NCBI RefSeq assembly: GCF_900496995.4
Contig: NC_044018.1
Location: forward strand, 26,442,001 to 26,506,000
Source of the DNA: Aquila chrysaetos chrysaetos
Taxonomy: Eukaryota; Chordata; Aves; Accipitriformes; Accipitridae
Direction: 5' to 3'
Length of the DNA: 64,000 nucleotides
Positions within the stretch are counted from its first letter, which is position 1, and every line of letters starts with the position of its first letter. The position numbers were made by a program, and so were the translations under genes. Below are positions 1-11,696 of the stretch, piece by piece. The notes beneath the pieces are model-generated. The model had not been told where the DNA came from. It was given only the letters and a program-made list of their open reading frames with translations, and searched no databases.

Positions 1-112
1 GGAGCCCCCAGCCCAGCACAAGAGCCAGGGTGGCCTCATCCGTGCAGCTCACTCACAGCAGCATGCTCCGTGCTACCACACACACCACGGCGGAGAACTG
101 TCCGGAAGAGCG
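1..112. other. GC-rich open stretch at left edge, unidentified
   Basis: The first ~112 bases are much richer in G+C than the following 10 kb. On the + strand two of the three frames are open up to a GTAACT donor-like sequence at 113, and the third stays open to the same point. An exon ending here would be spliced to the MLIP exon at 11571, which starts in phase 0, and the frame beginning at base 2 would have the right phase. However, I cannot match any of the frames to the MLIP sequence I remember. It may be an exon end, or simply a GC-rich island. Confidence 0.15.
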
Positions 113-3051
113 GTAACTGGTGTGGACTAAAGCACGCAAGGGATGGTGCTAACTGGAAAGGACATGTTCCTGAGCCTCTGTGTGTGCTGACTTTTGTTCA
201 CTAGAGGAGATACAGTCCAGGGGCCAACATTTCTTCATAGTAGGTACCAGATGTCTGTTTTGAAACAAGGTGCCTACTTTGAGCCAATCTAACAGTGTCC
301 CTGGTAGAAATCAGGAACTGAGTATTGCACGGACACTTGTTATCATAATATAAAATTGTGAGTTCCCCCAGGAGGTCTGTGGTGTCTTATGTGAGCTGTC
401 TTGGAGTAATGATTTTCAGCCATCCTTTTTTTGCAAATCTTTTTTTCTTTTAGAAGTAGGCTTTTAGTTTATGCAACAGAATTAATTTTACTAGAAAGAA
501 TTAAAATGGTAATTTAGCAATATAATTTTCTTAATCTTTTTGTATTCATGATGTCTGATATTGAGACGCTTGTCAAAATGTTGCTTTGAGGGTGCTTTTG
601 GTTAAAAGAAAAGCTTCAATTTGTTTATGAGTCAGGGATAGGAAAATCTGTCATCATGCTAAAGTATTATTTATAAACACACACACGTAAATGTGTATGC
701 ATGCACACATGATAATATTGCTAATTACTTCAATAGGTTATATGGAGTGGTAGACTGTACAAATATGTTGAAATAGCCTGCCATTTAACAATTAAAATGG
801 CATAGATTTCCTTCAGCCTCAATTACTTTTTGTCTTCCATGAGAAGAACCTTCAGAACCTTTTAAGGATGTAAATGATTGTACAGATAGCAAGGGAGCGT
901 ATAAAAAGTATGCAAAAATGTCTGACTTCAGTGAAATTACAGCAGTTTGTACCAGCTGACAACTAAGTACTACCGTTGTCATTTAACAACTTTTAAAACT
1001 GTATGGTCTTTGATATGATCCCATTCACCATTTTATAATAGTGCATCTCTGTTGGCTTTAGGGATGATACTGCTGATGGGTAATAATAATATAATAATTC
1101 TCTAAAGAAATTACTTTTATGGCTATTGAGTGCCTAATATATATACTTAGTCGTTGTGTTTCCATATAATTACTGTCACCAATGAAAGCTTTCTTAACTT
1201 TAATTTCAAGTTCTAGCAAATTTATAGTTTTATCATTTAACCCACTTACAACTGTTTAAAAAATAATTTCTCATGATTAATTGGAATAATTACTTTGCAT
1301 ATTATTGACATTTTTGCTCTTCTTGACAGTTCTATTCTAAAAACCCCTATTTTAAGTGCTACAGACATGATACACAAGTGAAAAAAATGAGATAATATGA
1401 AGCAGCTAAAAATGCACAGAGACATGCAGAAATAAGAGCGCTTTTCATTATCTGCGGTCTGCTGTGCTTATATACATTTCAGCTAACCCCTTTGAAATGA
1501 GATTTACTCTTAATTTGCATCACTGAAGTGAGACAATTTCATTCTAGCCCACTTGTATCTTTAGATTATTCTGAAGTGCTTTGATGTCTTTAAGCCCACA
1601 AGGAGATTGGTCATCACACTTGGTTAATGGTATGAAAGTGAGTCCCTAGTGTGTAAGTAACCACTAGTAAAATCTCTAGTTTACTCTGTCAAGGGCAGAA
1701 GATGTATCTCTTGCAGATTTCGTGCTAAATCACAGCTGTCCCTGTGTAGGTGGGAAGGTTTCCTCCCCCAGTGGCTGTGTTTGGAGATGTGAGTGCTCTC
1801 AGTGAGGAGCACAGTCCTCCACCATGACTCATGGTGATGCTGTTCTCACCACCAATGCAGGACTAGAGCCAACAGGTCCAGGGAGTGAGTAAACATCTCT
1901 AGCACTTGGGAGACCACATCTGGAGTTCTGTGGCCAAATCTCTGCAAGGTCTTTGTCACAGGGGAACAAAGGAAAAGCATGTTCTTCCACCTCCAAATGA
2001 GCTGGAATTGCTTTTCTGCTCAAAATGGTGAGAGGAGCATAGAGCTGAGTTGATAAAAAACCAACTGTAGTGGTTCTTCTGCAGAGGGTGCAGGCTGTAA
2101 TGGCACTGACTTGTCTTCTGCTACTGCTATAACATCTAACCATTGCACCTAGTACTTTTTTTTACCACCATACTGAAGAACACTGGCATTTTAGAGTCTC
2201 AAGGCCTCCAAATCACACCTACATCAAGGAAGGGCATGTTATCCGTACAAAAACTGTGTTATCCAGTGGAACACCTGAAGAACTTGAAGGAGTTGATTGG
2301 AGGGATCAATGCACCAGAAATCCTGAATGTCACCACTGTGTGGGCAAATAAGCATGTGGCACATGGCTGTTTCACATACACACACAAATACTTTGCATTC
2401 ATCACATTCACCCTTTATCTGGAAAATAGGGCTTCTGCTGTTCAATGTATACTCAGAAAAAAAGAGTAATGCTTGAGTAGGATTGTTCTGGTTTTCATAA
2501 TGTAAAGTCAGAGGATGAGAAAGTTGGACTGAGCTCCCAATACAATTGATAGTGTTAATAGCATTGATGTTGCAAATTAACAGACAATCGCAGGCTCAGA
2601 AATATCAGGATTTTAATTTTGAGATTAGATCGAGATGAAAAAGTGAAATTTTGTTGCACTTGGAAAAAAATATCCCCAAAGTTTAATGGGCATTTATATT
2701 TGATTATACCTAGAAATAAACTGGAAATGACAATATTTTAACTTCTCTTACCAATTGCATGTCACTGCATCAGTGGTAAAAGCTTCTGTACCTAAGCATA
2801 CTGCTGTCCGTGGACTTTTCTTCTGTCATCGCTATAATCACTATGATATTGTATGTAATACTGTATGTATTTACCTTTTTGACAGGCCAACCTTTACAAA
2901 TCGGCACCTATGGTAACAGAGAGTCAGCTGGTATGTATTGCACAGCTGTGATACGCTGTTTTTCGAAATTTGCACAAACACAAAATCTAAAGGAATCATT
3001 ATTTACTTTCTAAGTCCTTTGAAAGTACCTGCAGTCAATATCCTCATACAA

Positions 3052-3085
3052 AGCTGCATTGCTTTCACAGAGCTGCATTGCTTTC
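3052..3085. repeat. 15-bp direct repeat, two copies
   Basis: AGCTGCATTGCTTTC occurs at 3052-3066 and again at 3071-3085, separated by four bases, giving a 19-base period. It looks like a local slippage duplication and has no visible role. Confidence 0.8.
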
Positions 3086-3839
3086 TTCTGTACTGAATAC
3101 ACACCTGTTTTAAGTAACTGTAAATCCTGACAGTACTTGTAAACCCAGGAACCAAATTGCAAACTAGAGAGCCTTGCTGAATCTTGAGGCATATGACAAC
3201 TGTAGAGTCTACTGCTTGTTTTTGGACTCTTTTAATATTCCACTTCTACAATTTTTTTTATATGCAACAACATTCTGGCATCTGTTTTCTTCTTACACAC
3301 TGGTTTAAATCAAAGCTGGCTTAACTAGTGAAAAACAAGGGTAAAAATCAAATAAAGAAAGGGAGATTATGCATCAGATGTTCATTTTAGCTCTCATCAC
3401 AATTAAGTCCCGTTGGAGCCAAACTTTCTGAAGAAGAGTCAGAAGAGAGATCATGGAGCCTGTCCAAGAGACAGTGACCACTAATGAATGCTTAGGGAAA
3501 AAATGAGATGTGGATGAGAAATTTTCCCCATTGTATTTCAGCTAACGGAATTTTAGGGACTTCCTGAATCAATTTCTTCTGTTTAGTAATCTTTAACCAC
3601 TTCTTCTTTCATGATTATTTCCAGTTACTTTTAAAATCTTGTTATACTTTGGTCTCTACAGCATTCTGTAGCAATAGGGTTTATTTTTTAATTATGCATT
3701 GTGTGAAATAGTACATTATTTCTTTGTTTTAAACCTACTACTTGACCTCAGCTCTTGTACTGAAACAGCAAATAATTGTTCTTTCTTCACTTTCTAAATA
3801 ATATTAAAGATTTCTAGGTATTAACCATAATACCCTATC

Positions 3840-5660
3840 AGTCACCTCTTTTTCATACAGAAAAGTCAAAATTGCTTAGTCACTCTCGAGAAGTATGGAT
3901 ACAGTCCCTTACCTTTGATGATCCTTGTTGCCCTTTTCTGTATCTTTTTCAGGTTTTTGTTTTTGAGATTGGGAGACTAAAACCATGAACTGCTCTTTTC
4001 TAGCTCTGAACACTTCCGCTTCCTTTTTATGGAATGACATGATAACATTCTTTGTTGTTATTTCTATTCCTTTCTTAACAATTCCTAGTAATTTATTTAG
4101 TTCTTACTTGTATTGAACAGTAAGCCAATGTTTGCATAGAAGTGTATACAATAAGTCCAAGATATATTTCCTGAGTAGCAAGAGCTAGTTTCCGAGCTAA
4201 TTAGTTCATCACTGCATGTGTAAATTTAGGATGTGGTTTAGTTTTTCCCAGTGAAATGTATCAATGTTGAATTCAGTAAGTTTCACCCGCCTTTTTATCA
4301 TTCATTCACTCAGTATCGTAAAATCTCCCTGCAACTCTTTGCACTGATATTTTGTTTTTACTCCCGTGAATGATTCAGTATTACCAGCAAACTTTGTCAC
4401 CTCACTAGGCACTCTTTTCTAGCTGATCTACATCCATAATTCAAAGCCCAGATTCCAGACCACATCTCTGAGGAGCTCTATTTGTGACTTCCCTCCACTG
4501 TGAAATTTGAACATTTATGCCAACCTTTTCCTTCCTATCTTTTAACTGGTCCATAGGAAATATTCTCTTTTACTTCTAGCAGTTTCATTTCCTTAGTAGA
4601 CGCTGCTGAAAGACCTTCACCAAAGCCTTTGGAAATCCATGTGCAACATGGCTGCACATTCGCTGATCTTTATAATCTGTGATGCAGCCTCATTTTGTTA
4701 TCCCTGGTCATGCATTTAGGGACCTGGTGGGGAAAGAAAAAAAACCCAGACACTGAGCCTCACATAAGATGGTCTGTTGATTCTCACTTGATTTCATCTA
4801 ATGTCTGTTCCTAGATGCCAAAAGATTTCATATTGCTAGTTTAAACAGAACTGCTGTATCAGCCAGCTTTCTTGCATCACTAACCCTTTAAAATAACTGT
4901 AAAAGATTTATCAGGCATGAGTGCCCTTTCAAAAGCCATTCCCTATTATTTGTCCAAATGTATAGTAATTCTGTTCTTTAGTATAATTTGTTCCTACTAC
5001 TTTGTACAGCTTGAAATGTCACATGTAGTGATTTGTGATTCAGGATCCTGTAGTAAAACCTGTCCCATAGTTGCCACTTCTCATTCTCTTGGTACTGATT
5101 ATGTCTGAAGGAGTAAGTTAAATACCACAATTCATAGTGTGGCAATTTCACACTGGAATTGCTTTACAACTTTATTTATTCCTTGTACTTTATTTGCTCA
5201 TTTTATTGATTTTTCTCAAATCTGTCTTATAGACACTGTACTTGAAACAGTTCCTCAAAATTGTTTCTTTGGGTGAGAACGTCCCTAAGTCTTCCTGTGA
5301 GGAAAGCTGAAATTAGGAATTAATTTTCAGCCTTGGTGTCCTCTTCTTCATGCATCTTTTTTATGTGTTGATTATATCTACTGGCCCCATAGACTTTTAG
5401 TTTTAAGGAAATTTAGCAAGTTTTTTTTTTTTCTCAAAGTCTTTCTTGGCCTACTGTATGACATATTTATATTATGGGCTGGATTTTTTTTTCTTTCTTT
5501 TTTTTTTTTCTCTAGACTGTATTTGAATACATCTTTCTGTCCTTTGAGCCTTTTCCTCATTCCTTTTTTCACTTCTTTGCAGTGCTCTGAACATCCTAGT
5601 ATTTATTGATCTCTTAAAGTCTTCTTCTAAGCTGGTACATAGCTTCTTGGAAACATTACT
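3840..5660 (-). mobile_element. Ancient L3/CR1-like LINE relic, antisense
   Basis: The + strand reads like the reverse complement of an L3/CR1-type LINE, from its 3' part into reverse transcriptase. In order it shows the stretch near 3890-3960 (TTACCTTTGATGATCCTTG and on), the region around 4060-4180, the 4290-4450 stretch with AGCAAACTTTGTCACCTCACT, and the 4500-4660 stretch ending CCAAAGCCTTTGGAAATCC. These match the antisense LINE consensus I remember from turtles and crocodilians. The copy is heavily mutated and carries several small deletions, and no open reading frame remains. Both ends are uncertain: similarity fades to the right and may continue to about 6000. It is inserted opposite to MLIP transcription. 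Confidence 0.6.
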
Positions 5661-7159
5661 GTCTTAAGCAGTATTCTGGTCACTTATAACCGTTTCATCC
5701 TTTTGGCAGCTCCTTTGATTTTTTTTTCTCTTTTTTTATAACTATTTTAATTATTTATCTATATATTTAAATTACAGCAGTGGAATGCTTGTGTGTGTTT
5801 TTTGATCAGACAGCAATGTTGTCTCTGAGCACACTGTGATCTCTGCTGATGAATGATTCTTCAGTAGTAACATTCTGACTTAGAAATTTTGCAGGATTTG
5901 TGATTCAGCTAATTACTTCTCCTCTTGTGGAATCTCTGACCAGCTATACCAGGGACCAGTTATTGTACCTACACCTCTCAGCTGTGTGACTTCTATCCAA
6001 CGAACAGGCGAAGCATTGGGCATGCCACTGTGACTCTTGTCAACAGATTTTCTACTCTTTTAAAAGATGGCTGTGAATGACTCAGGATAACAAAGTGCAA
6101 AGCCATACCCAGCACACCAACACTACACACAATTTTGCCATTATCATTTGTTCTTTATATATTAAGCAAATAAGACAAAATTCACATGGGACCAGTCTTG
6201 CATACCTTGGTACCATTTTCTTAGGTTTTTTTGGATCAGACATTTTAATGCTGTGTGCAATTTCAGTAAGTGTGCAATGGAAGGATTTATCAAAATGTAT
6301 TTATATACAAAAATAGTTGGAGGGGAGTCATATATATTTAGAGCAAATACAGAACGGTATTTCTGCATTTTGTGAGCAGGTTTAAATGACAGTAACAGAA
6401 AGAACACAGTGCAGTTTCTTGCATGAAAAGGATTGTGGATAGGAGTTGCAGGGACTGGAGACTGGACAGAAGATGAGTTCAAGCATTTGAAGGAAGAAAA
6501 GCATTAGAGAAAAGTAGATAACAATGCTCATGGTCTAGTCCAGGAGTTAAAGCTGGAGTGTTTCATTTAATATCTAGACATATTTCTATGGCTTAGTTTG
6601 TTCTGGTGTATTTTAGATGTGACTTGGCAGCTTGAAGTATTTTTTCTCTAATTAATTCATTTTGAAACACATATATTACCAGTATTTCCTACATTTAAAT
6701 CTGTTGAGCCCAAAGCTCCATGAAATAAATTAAACCATGCTTGAGAATACGACACCTCAAGAATTATACCGTGATTGCTTTAAGGTAAACTAGCACTCGA
6801 TTCAGCATCTTTTAAGACCCACTTCTGGTCAGAATGGCATCAAATATAGCATAGTTGTCAGGTCCAACATAAAATCAGGGGTCATGGGTGCATCTGTCCA
6901 CCTAAAATGATTTCATGGCCTTTGAGCACTGATGAATGACTTCTGGAAGGCAGGCCTTGCCATGGGTCTATATCCATACTTTCTCAAGCACCAAATTGCA
7001 GGCACTGCTGAAGTGAAATGTGTCAGTTATACTGAGGAGTGGTCCATATAGAGCCATCACACAACAAAGTAGGAAATGAAAGAGTTTAATGATATACCAA
7101 AGGAAAATGTGAGTGAAGGGAACTTAAATGTGCTTAAAGGGTTTCCTAAAGAAAGGGAA

Positions 7160-7183
7160 GGAAGCAGAGAGGGAAGCAGAGAG
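7160..7183. repeat. 12-bp tandem duplication
   Basis: GGAAGCAGAGAG is present twice, exactly head to tail, at the left edge of a GC-rich purine patch. It is a simple slippage repeat. Confidence 0.8.
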
Positions 7184-10100
7184 CAGCGTCAGTGCTAAGG
7201 GCTTGCCCTCATCCCCCTCCCTGCCACCAGCCCGGGCAGCGAGCAGTGCCTGGGCAAACCTGCTCTCTTTGCTGGTCCCAGACTTGCAGGCTTGCTCCTC
7301 TGCTGATCCCAGAACAGCAGCGGAGGTGAATGCCTCCTTCACATTACTCTTATTGTGGGTCTGTCTGTTTTCTCCAGCTGTTGAAGAAAGGACTCATCCC
7401 TGTACTGTGAGTAGAATGGAAAAGAACTAAATCCATTGATTTTAGTTTTGGCTTAGTTTAGCAGAGAGTCAGTGGAAATCATAATACAGTATACTGTCAG
7501 ACATCTTGTTGAAAATTCAGCTGCTTCTTTAAATGCAAATATTTCAGTATGAAAAAAAATAAAGACAACTTGAATTTCAAACAGGTGACTGTCTTTGTTC
7601 TTGCTGCTCTGGTGCAAAACCTGCTGCTGCTACAGCATGAAGGTGGAGAAAATAATTATCCTTTCTTCCTAGGCTTTTCAGTGATGTGAATGATTTACTA
7701 TTTAGCTGGAGGAATAGGAAATCCTTTTAACCATAGTTATATGCCTTCACACCTTCAAATGTACTAAAGAAGAACTTCATTGTAGACTGACACACTGGCT
7801 GGATTGTTTTACTGGATTTTGGCAAGTGTAAGGCCTCTACAGGGGAAAATAAAGATAAACTAATACATTCAATAACATATTTCCCTTTGTGAAGTCTAAT
7901 CTGTGGCAGAAAAGAACTAGAAGGGTACTATTATAAGGTGTTTCTCAGTCCAACTAAACAAAGCATCTCTGTTTGTATTGTTAGGGCTAAAAGCATCTTT
8001 TTGCTGACAGTGGAAACTGCAATGATCCTTCATGACAAGGGAGCCAGATGCTCACTATCTGAAAGCAGGTGCTCTCAACCGTTTAGAGGCTCCTCAGGTG
8101 ACTCTGGCTTCTCAGTGCTGACAGAAGATGACTGCATTGGCTGGGGCGTGCTGTGTTGCATACTTGCCCAATCTGCCCCAGGGTCCCTTTCCTAAAAACT
8201 AAGGAGTTTGTTAGAAAGGTCTGGGAATGGTTCCTCTCCATGAGGGAATTCTTTGGTTATCCCATTTGAAGGAGAAGACTTCAAAGACTGCAAGAAACTA
8301 TTCGTACAGAAAAGTTGGATATAAATGCTATGCAGGCGAACAGATAGACTCAGTGCTTGCTATTTGTCAAATGAGGTCTGATGGACCTAGAGCAGAAAGG
8401 TAAGAAAGAGGGCAGCTAACTCTTTTATCCCAAGGCTAGCTCTCCCATTTTGTTATATATTTTTATCTGATCATGTCATATTTTTTGTTAATGATTTGTC
8501 TGGCTGTCTCAGAGACAGGCTGTTTCAAAACAGCACTGCATTGAAAACATAGTAAAAAGCTAATTCCTTGTTAAACATTAAGAGGCAACTTTCTTGTTTG
8601 CAGGAAAGCTGTTCAGCTATCCAGAACAGCTTAACGTCTGTGTAGTGACACAGAGCACTGCAAAGAGTTACTGCAGTCATCACTAGTTACCAAAGAGGTA
8701 TCTGGCCCTACATACTGGAGATCTCCAAATACTCTGGATAAGGGGAAACAATAGTGACTCGGATAGGAGAAACATGGGACTCAGAGGATTTTAGGCCTCT
8801 GCTGAGAGGAATGGGGTTGCAGCTGGGACCTTACTCACCACTGTCAGCAAGATCTCAGGGACAGCCAGCGTCATAATAACAGAAGGAAAAATTAGAGGTG
8901 AACATGCCCATGCACCTGCTGATGAGAATTTCAGTCTTCGGACTTTTGAGGCAAATATCATGCAAGGCTCATTTTCATACAGCCAAAATACGTTCTGTCC
9001 CTGAAGAAGGGTGGACACGTCCATACTGCCTATCAACAGGTGCCCTGGCCCAGCCTATCCCCCTATGTCTGACTGTGCACTTGCTGACCTGGGCCAAAAC
9101 CATGCCAGGGAGCACCCTGGCACTGAATCGGTAGAAGTAATTATGGGTCAGCTCAGGAGCTTGTGTCTTAGCCCTGTGTAATTTGCTAATAGGGCTGTAG
9201 CCATATGATGGCAGCCCATTGCTACCATAACAGCCAGTACCATTTTTCAGTACTGTTGTAGGAAGACCAACACTTTCCTTGGCAAAACAGTCTTAGCTTG
9301 TTTCTCAGCAGTGTCAATTGTCCCACCCGCTATCAAAGAAAGAGTTCAAGTTTTTAGTTTTGGATCAAAGATTTTATATAACTTGTCAGGGAGCTAATAA
9401 AGTTTTCGAAATTCTGGTTGCTGGCTGATATCTGCCACTCTGTTAGCAGAGTCAGACATAAACACATGACTCAGTCAGCACTTCAGCGCGCGATGTTGTT
9501 TAGAAAATGCTTCCTTAAAAGCATTTCTACAGTGTGCTTTTGGAAGAGGCTTCCTATGTAAGGAGAGTAGCTTATCCTTGATGATTTCAGGTACCTCAAT
9601 GGGCTTTTAATTGCGTGGTTACATGGTGTGGAGGAGTGCTAGAAGGCCACAGGTCCTTTGTCTGTATAATGATGACTTGATAACAACTGTAGCTTTCTTT
9701 TTATTTTTGTATTTACCTTTATGTTGAAAGCCAGGAGTCTTTTACTTTTAGAAACTCTTCTCAGAAATCTCGGAGAGGAAAATAATTATTTCATGGTGAA
9801 TCCTACAAAGAAATAGTCATGAAATATGAACTGTAAGTTCATTAAATGAGCACCGTATCTTTCAATAAGTTGATCTTAATGAAAAAGTTTAAGTTTTTAA
9901 TGCAACTTGGCAGTCATTAGTCTTTTAAAAAAGTTAGTACCACCTTATGGCTTATTTTTTGCTTTCAGTTGAATATGTTTCTTCTTATTTGATGAGGCAG
10001 ATGAAAGGGCCCCAACCTGTGGAAAAGAGGGAGGGGATAAAACGCAAAGCTAAGGGAAGATATTTTGCTGCCTGGGCCTTGCTCTTCCCAGGTGTGTCGT

Positions 10101-11570
10101 GCTCCTCCTGCCTCTGCCGCCTTCCACTCAGCCTCTGGGCACCGCTCTGTCCTTTCCCAGGGCAGAGGCAGAAGCACAAGACATGGGGACATCTCCTGCC
10201 TCCTGCAGCCTCCCCTCAGATGGGCACCACTCTTGCCCTGTCCTTGCCAGATGCCTGCAGATCTTATTTTAAGGTGATCCATAACTCAGTTTACATGATA
10301 CATCCAGCAATCTCAGCTGCATCATTTTAAGCTTACTTTCACAGTAAGCTTCTCTTGTTTCCAGACGGACTCCGTAAGGGTATTGCTCTTGTAAATAGGC
10401 AGCATGGTGTTATTAAATGTACATAATCTAAATCTTATAAATAAATCTAATAGTGAATCAAGTTTCTTCTCTGCATTTTTATACCCTGCTGGATACTGTG
10501 GATGGGGAGCTGTGACAGCACCTATTTCTCAGTCCCAGCTGGGCAAGCTGCCCCTCTGGACTGCAACAACAGAAGGAGCTCAGCAGCAGTGCTGTTGTTA
10601 TCTATATCAGTTATGACAAAGACTGCCCATTTTCTGTGGGGTAGCTGTAACAGAGAAGAATATAACTGACTTTTAAATTCAATCACAGACTTCTCCAGGA
10701 CTTCAGTTCTTACCAAATTCCAGTGAGAATGTACACTTTTTTCATCTTTTTCTTTGCTTACCGAACAAGTTGTTTATTTTAAAATTATCCCCTAGCCTCT
10801 GTTTAGAGTTTATGCCACAATCCATCATGTCAGACTTTACTGTAAGAATTCTGAAAATCACAGCTGTATTAAATTGACAAGTTGATAGTCAATTTTTTGG
10901 TTGGCTGGTAGCTAACCAGGAAATTTTTTCTTGATTAAATAATCTGATTTGTCTGAAATGAGGGGTATCTGTGCTGATTAAATTCTCTAAACATGTATTT
11001 TTCCAAGTGAAGTCTTAAAGATACTGTCAAAATCCAGCATGTGATCACTGGTATTATTCCGCAGAAAGACTTTTCCCTAACATGTTGCTGCCTGGGTGTA
11101 AGTTAACAGCATCACATGTTGACCTTCCTTGTTTCACAGTTACTGTTTTGAGTAGCCCAGAAAGGAATTTGCAGTGTGAAAGCAGATGTGTGGCTGTGCA
11201 TAAAGTGTGACTTGATGAACTTATCAAGATGCACCTGAACAGTTAGCAAAAACAGCCAGCAAAGCCCACAAACCACAGTCTGACAGCCCAGCATCTATTT
11301 TTGTGTCAATAAGAAACAGATGTCCGTGGTGAGGCTCTGTGCATAAAAACAGCTTTTGCCATTTTTGTCTGCAATCTGTGTTAAAAGTAGGCCAGGCAGC
11401 ATGATACCTCAATAGTTTTGGTGGTGAAATATGTTATTAATAAAATTTTAAAAAATCTAGTCAGTACACCCCATTGGAATTGACTTGTCTAACAAATAGT
11501 CTGTAAATTGTGAAGTATTTTATTTTATTTTTCTTCCATCTCTTTTCTCCTGGGTTTGCTATGGGTCAAG

Positions 11571-11696
11571 ACAAAACCTGGTGTCATTCGTCCTGTGCTT
11601 GTGAAAGGGAAGAGTGCACAGCAAAAGGAGGAACCCTATCAACCCAATCCTTTTAAAAAGTACCTTGAAGAAATCAGTGATCAAGATACTGAGCAG
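11571..11696 (+). CDS. MLIP: MLIP internal exon (C-terminal region)
   Basis: MLIP is a vertebrate muscle protein that binds lamin A/C, is found at the nuclear envelope and in the nucleus, and is also known as the cardiac Isl1-interacting protein CIP. This exon encodes 42 residues starting TKPGVIRPVLVKGK and including EEPYQPNPFKKYLEE. The human protein as I remember it has TKPGVIRPVPVKS and YEPNPFSKYLED at the same place. A pyrimidine-rich tract precedes the acceptor (TCAAG before 11571), and the exon ends GAGCAG followed by the strong donor GTGAGT. Both borders are in phase 0. The sequence is acidic, rich in proline and lysine, and probably disordered, with no enzymatic motif. The exon before it is not identified in this window. 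Confidence 0.9.

Larger units (their letters stand above)
113..11570 (+). other. MLIP: Presumed MLIP intron (no exon recognised)
   Basis: About 11.5 kb of mostly AT-rich sequence with no exon I can support. It contains the antisense L3-like LINE relic listed separately (3840-5660), short CA and poly-T tracts (for example 5421-5440 and 5486-5510), and two GC-rich patches (7190-7330 and 10060-10260) whose open frames on both strands reflect base composition. It is assigned to MLIP only because the next exon on the + strand is an internal MLIP exon that needs a coding exon further left. Confidence 0.6.

Noticed and set aside
7128..7430. Hundred-codon + strand frame in a GC-rich patch
   Set aside because: Open frames occur on both strands here because of base composition. 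It shows no similarity to MLIP and no suitable splice sites.
9947..10330. 127-codon frame starting MAYFLLSVEYVSS
   Set aside because: It overlaps equally long frames on the other strand within a GC-rich patch. I recognise no family or signal.
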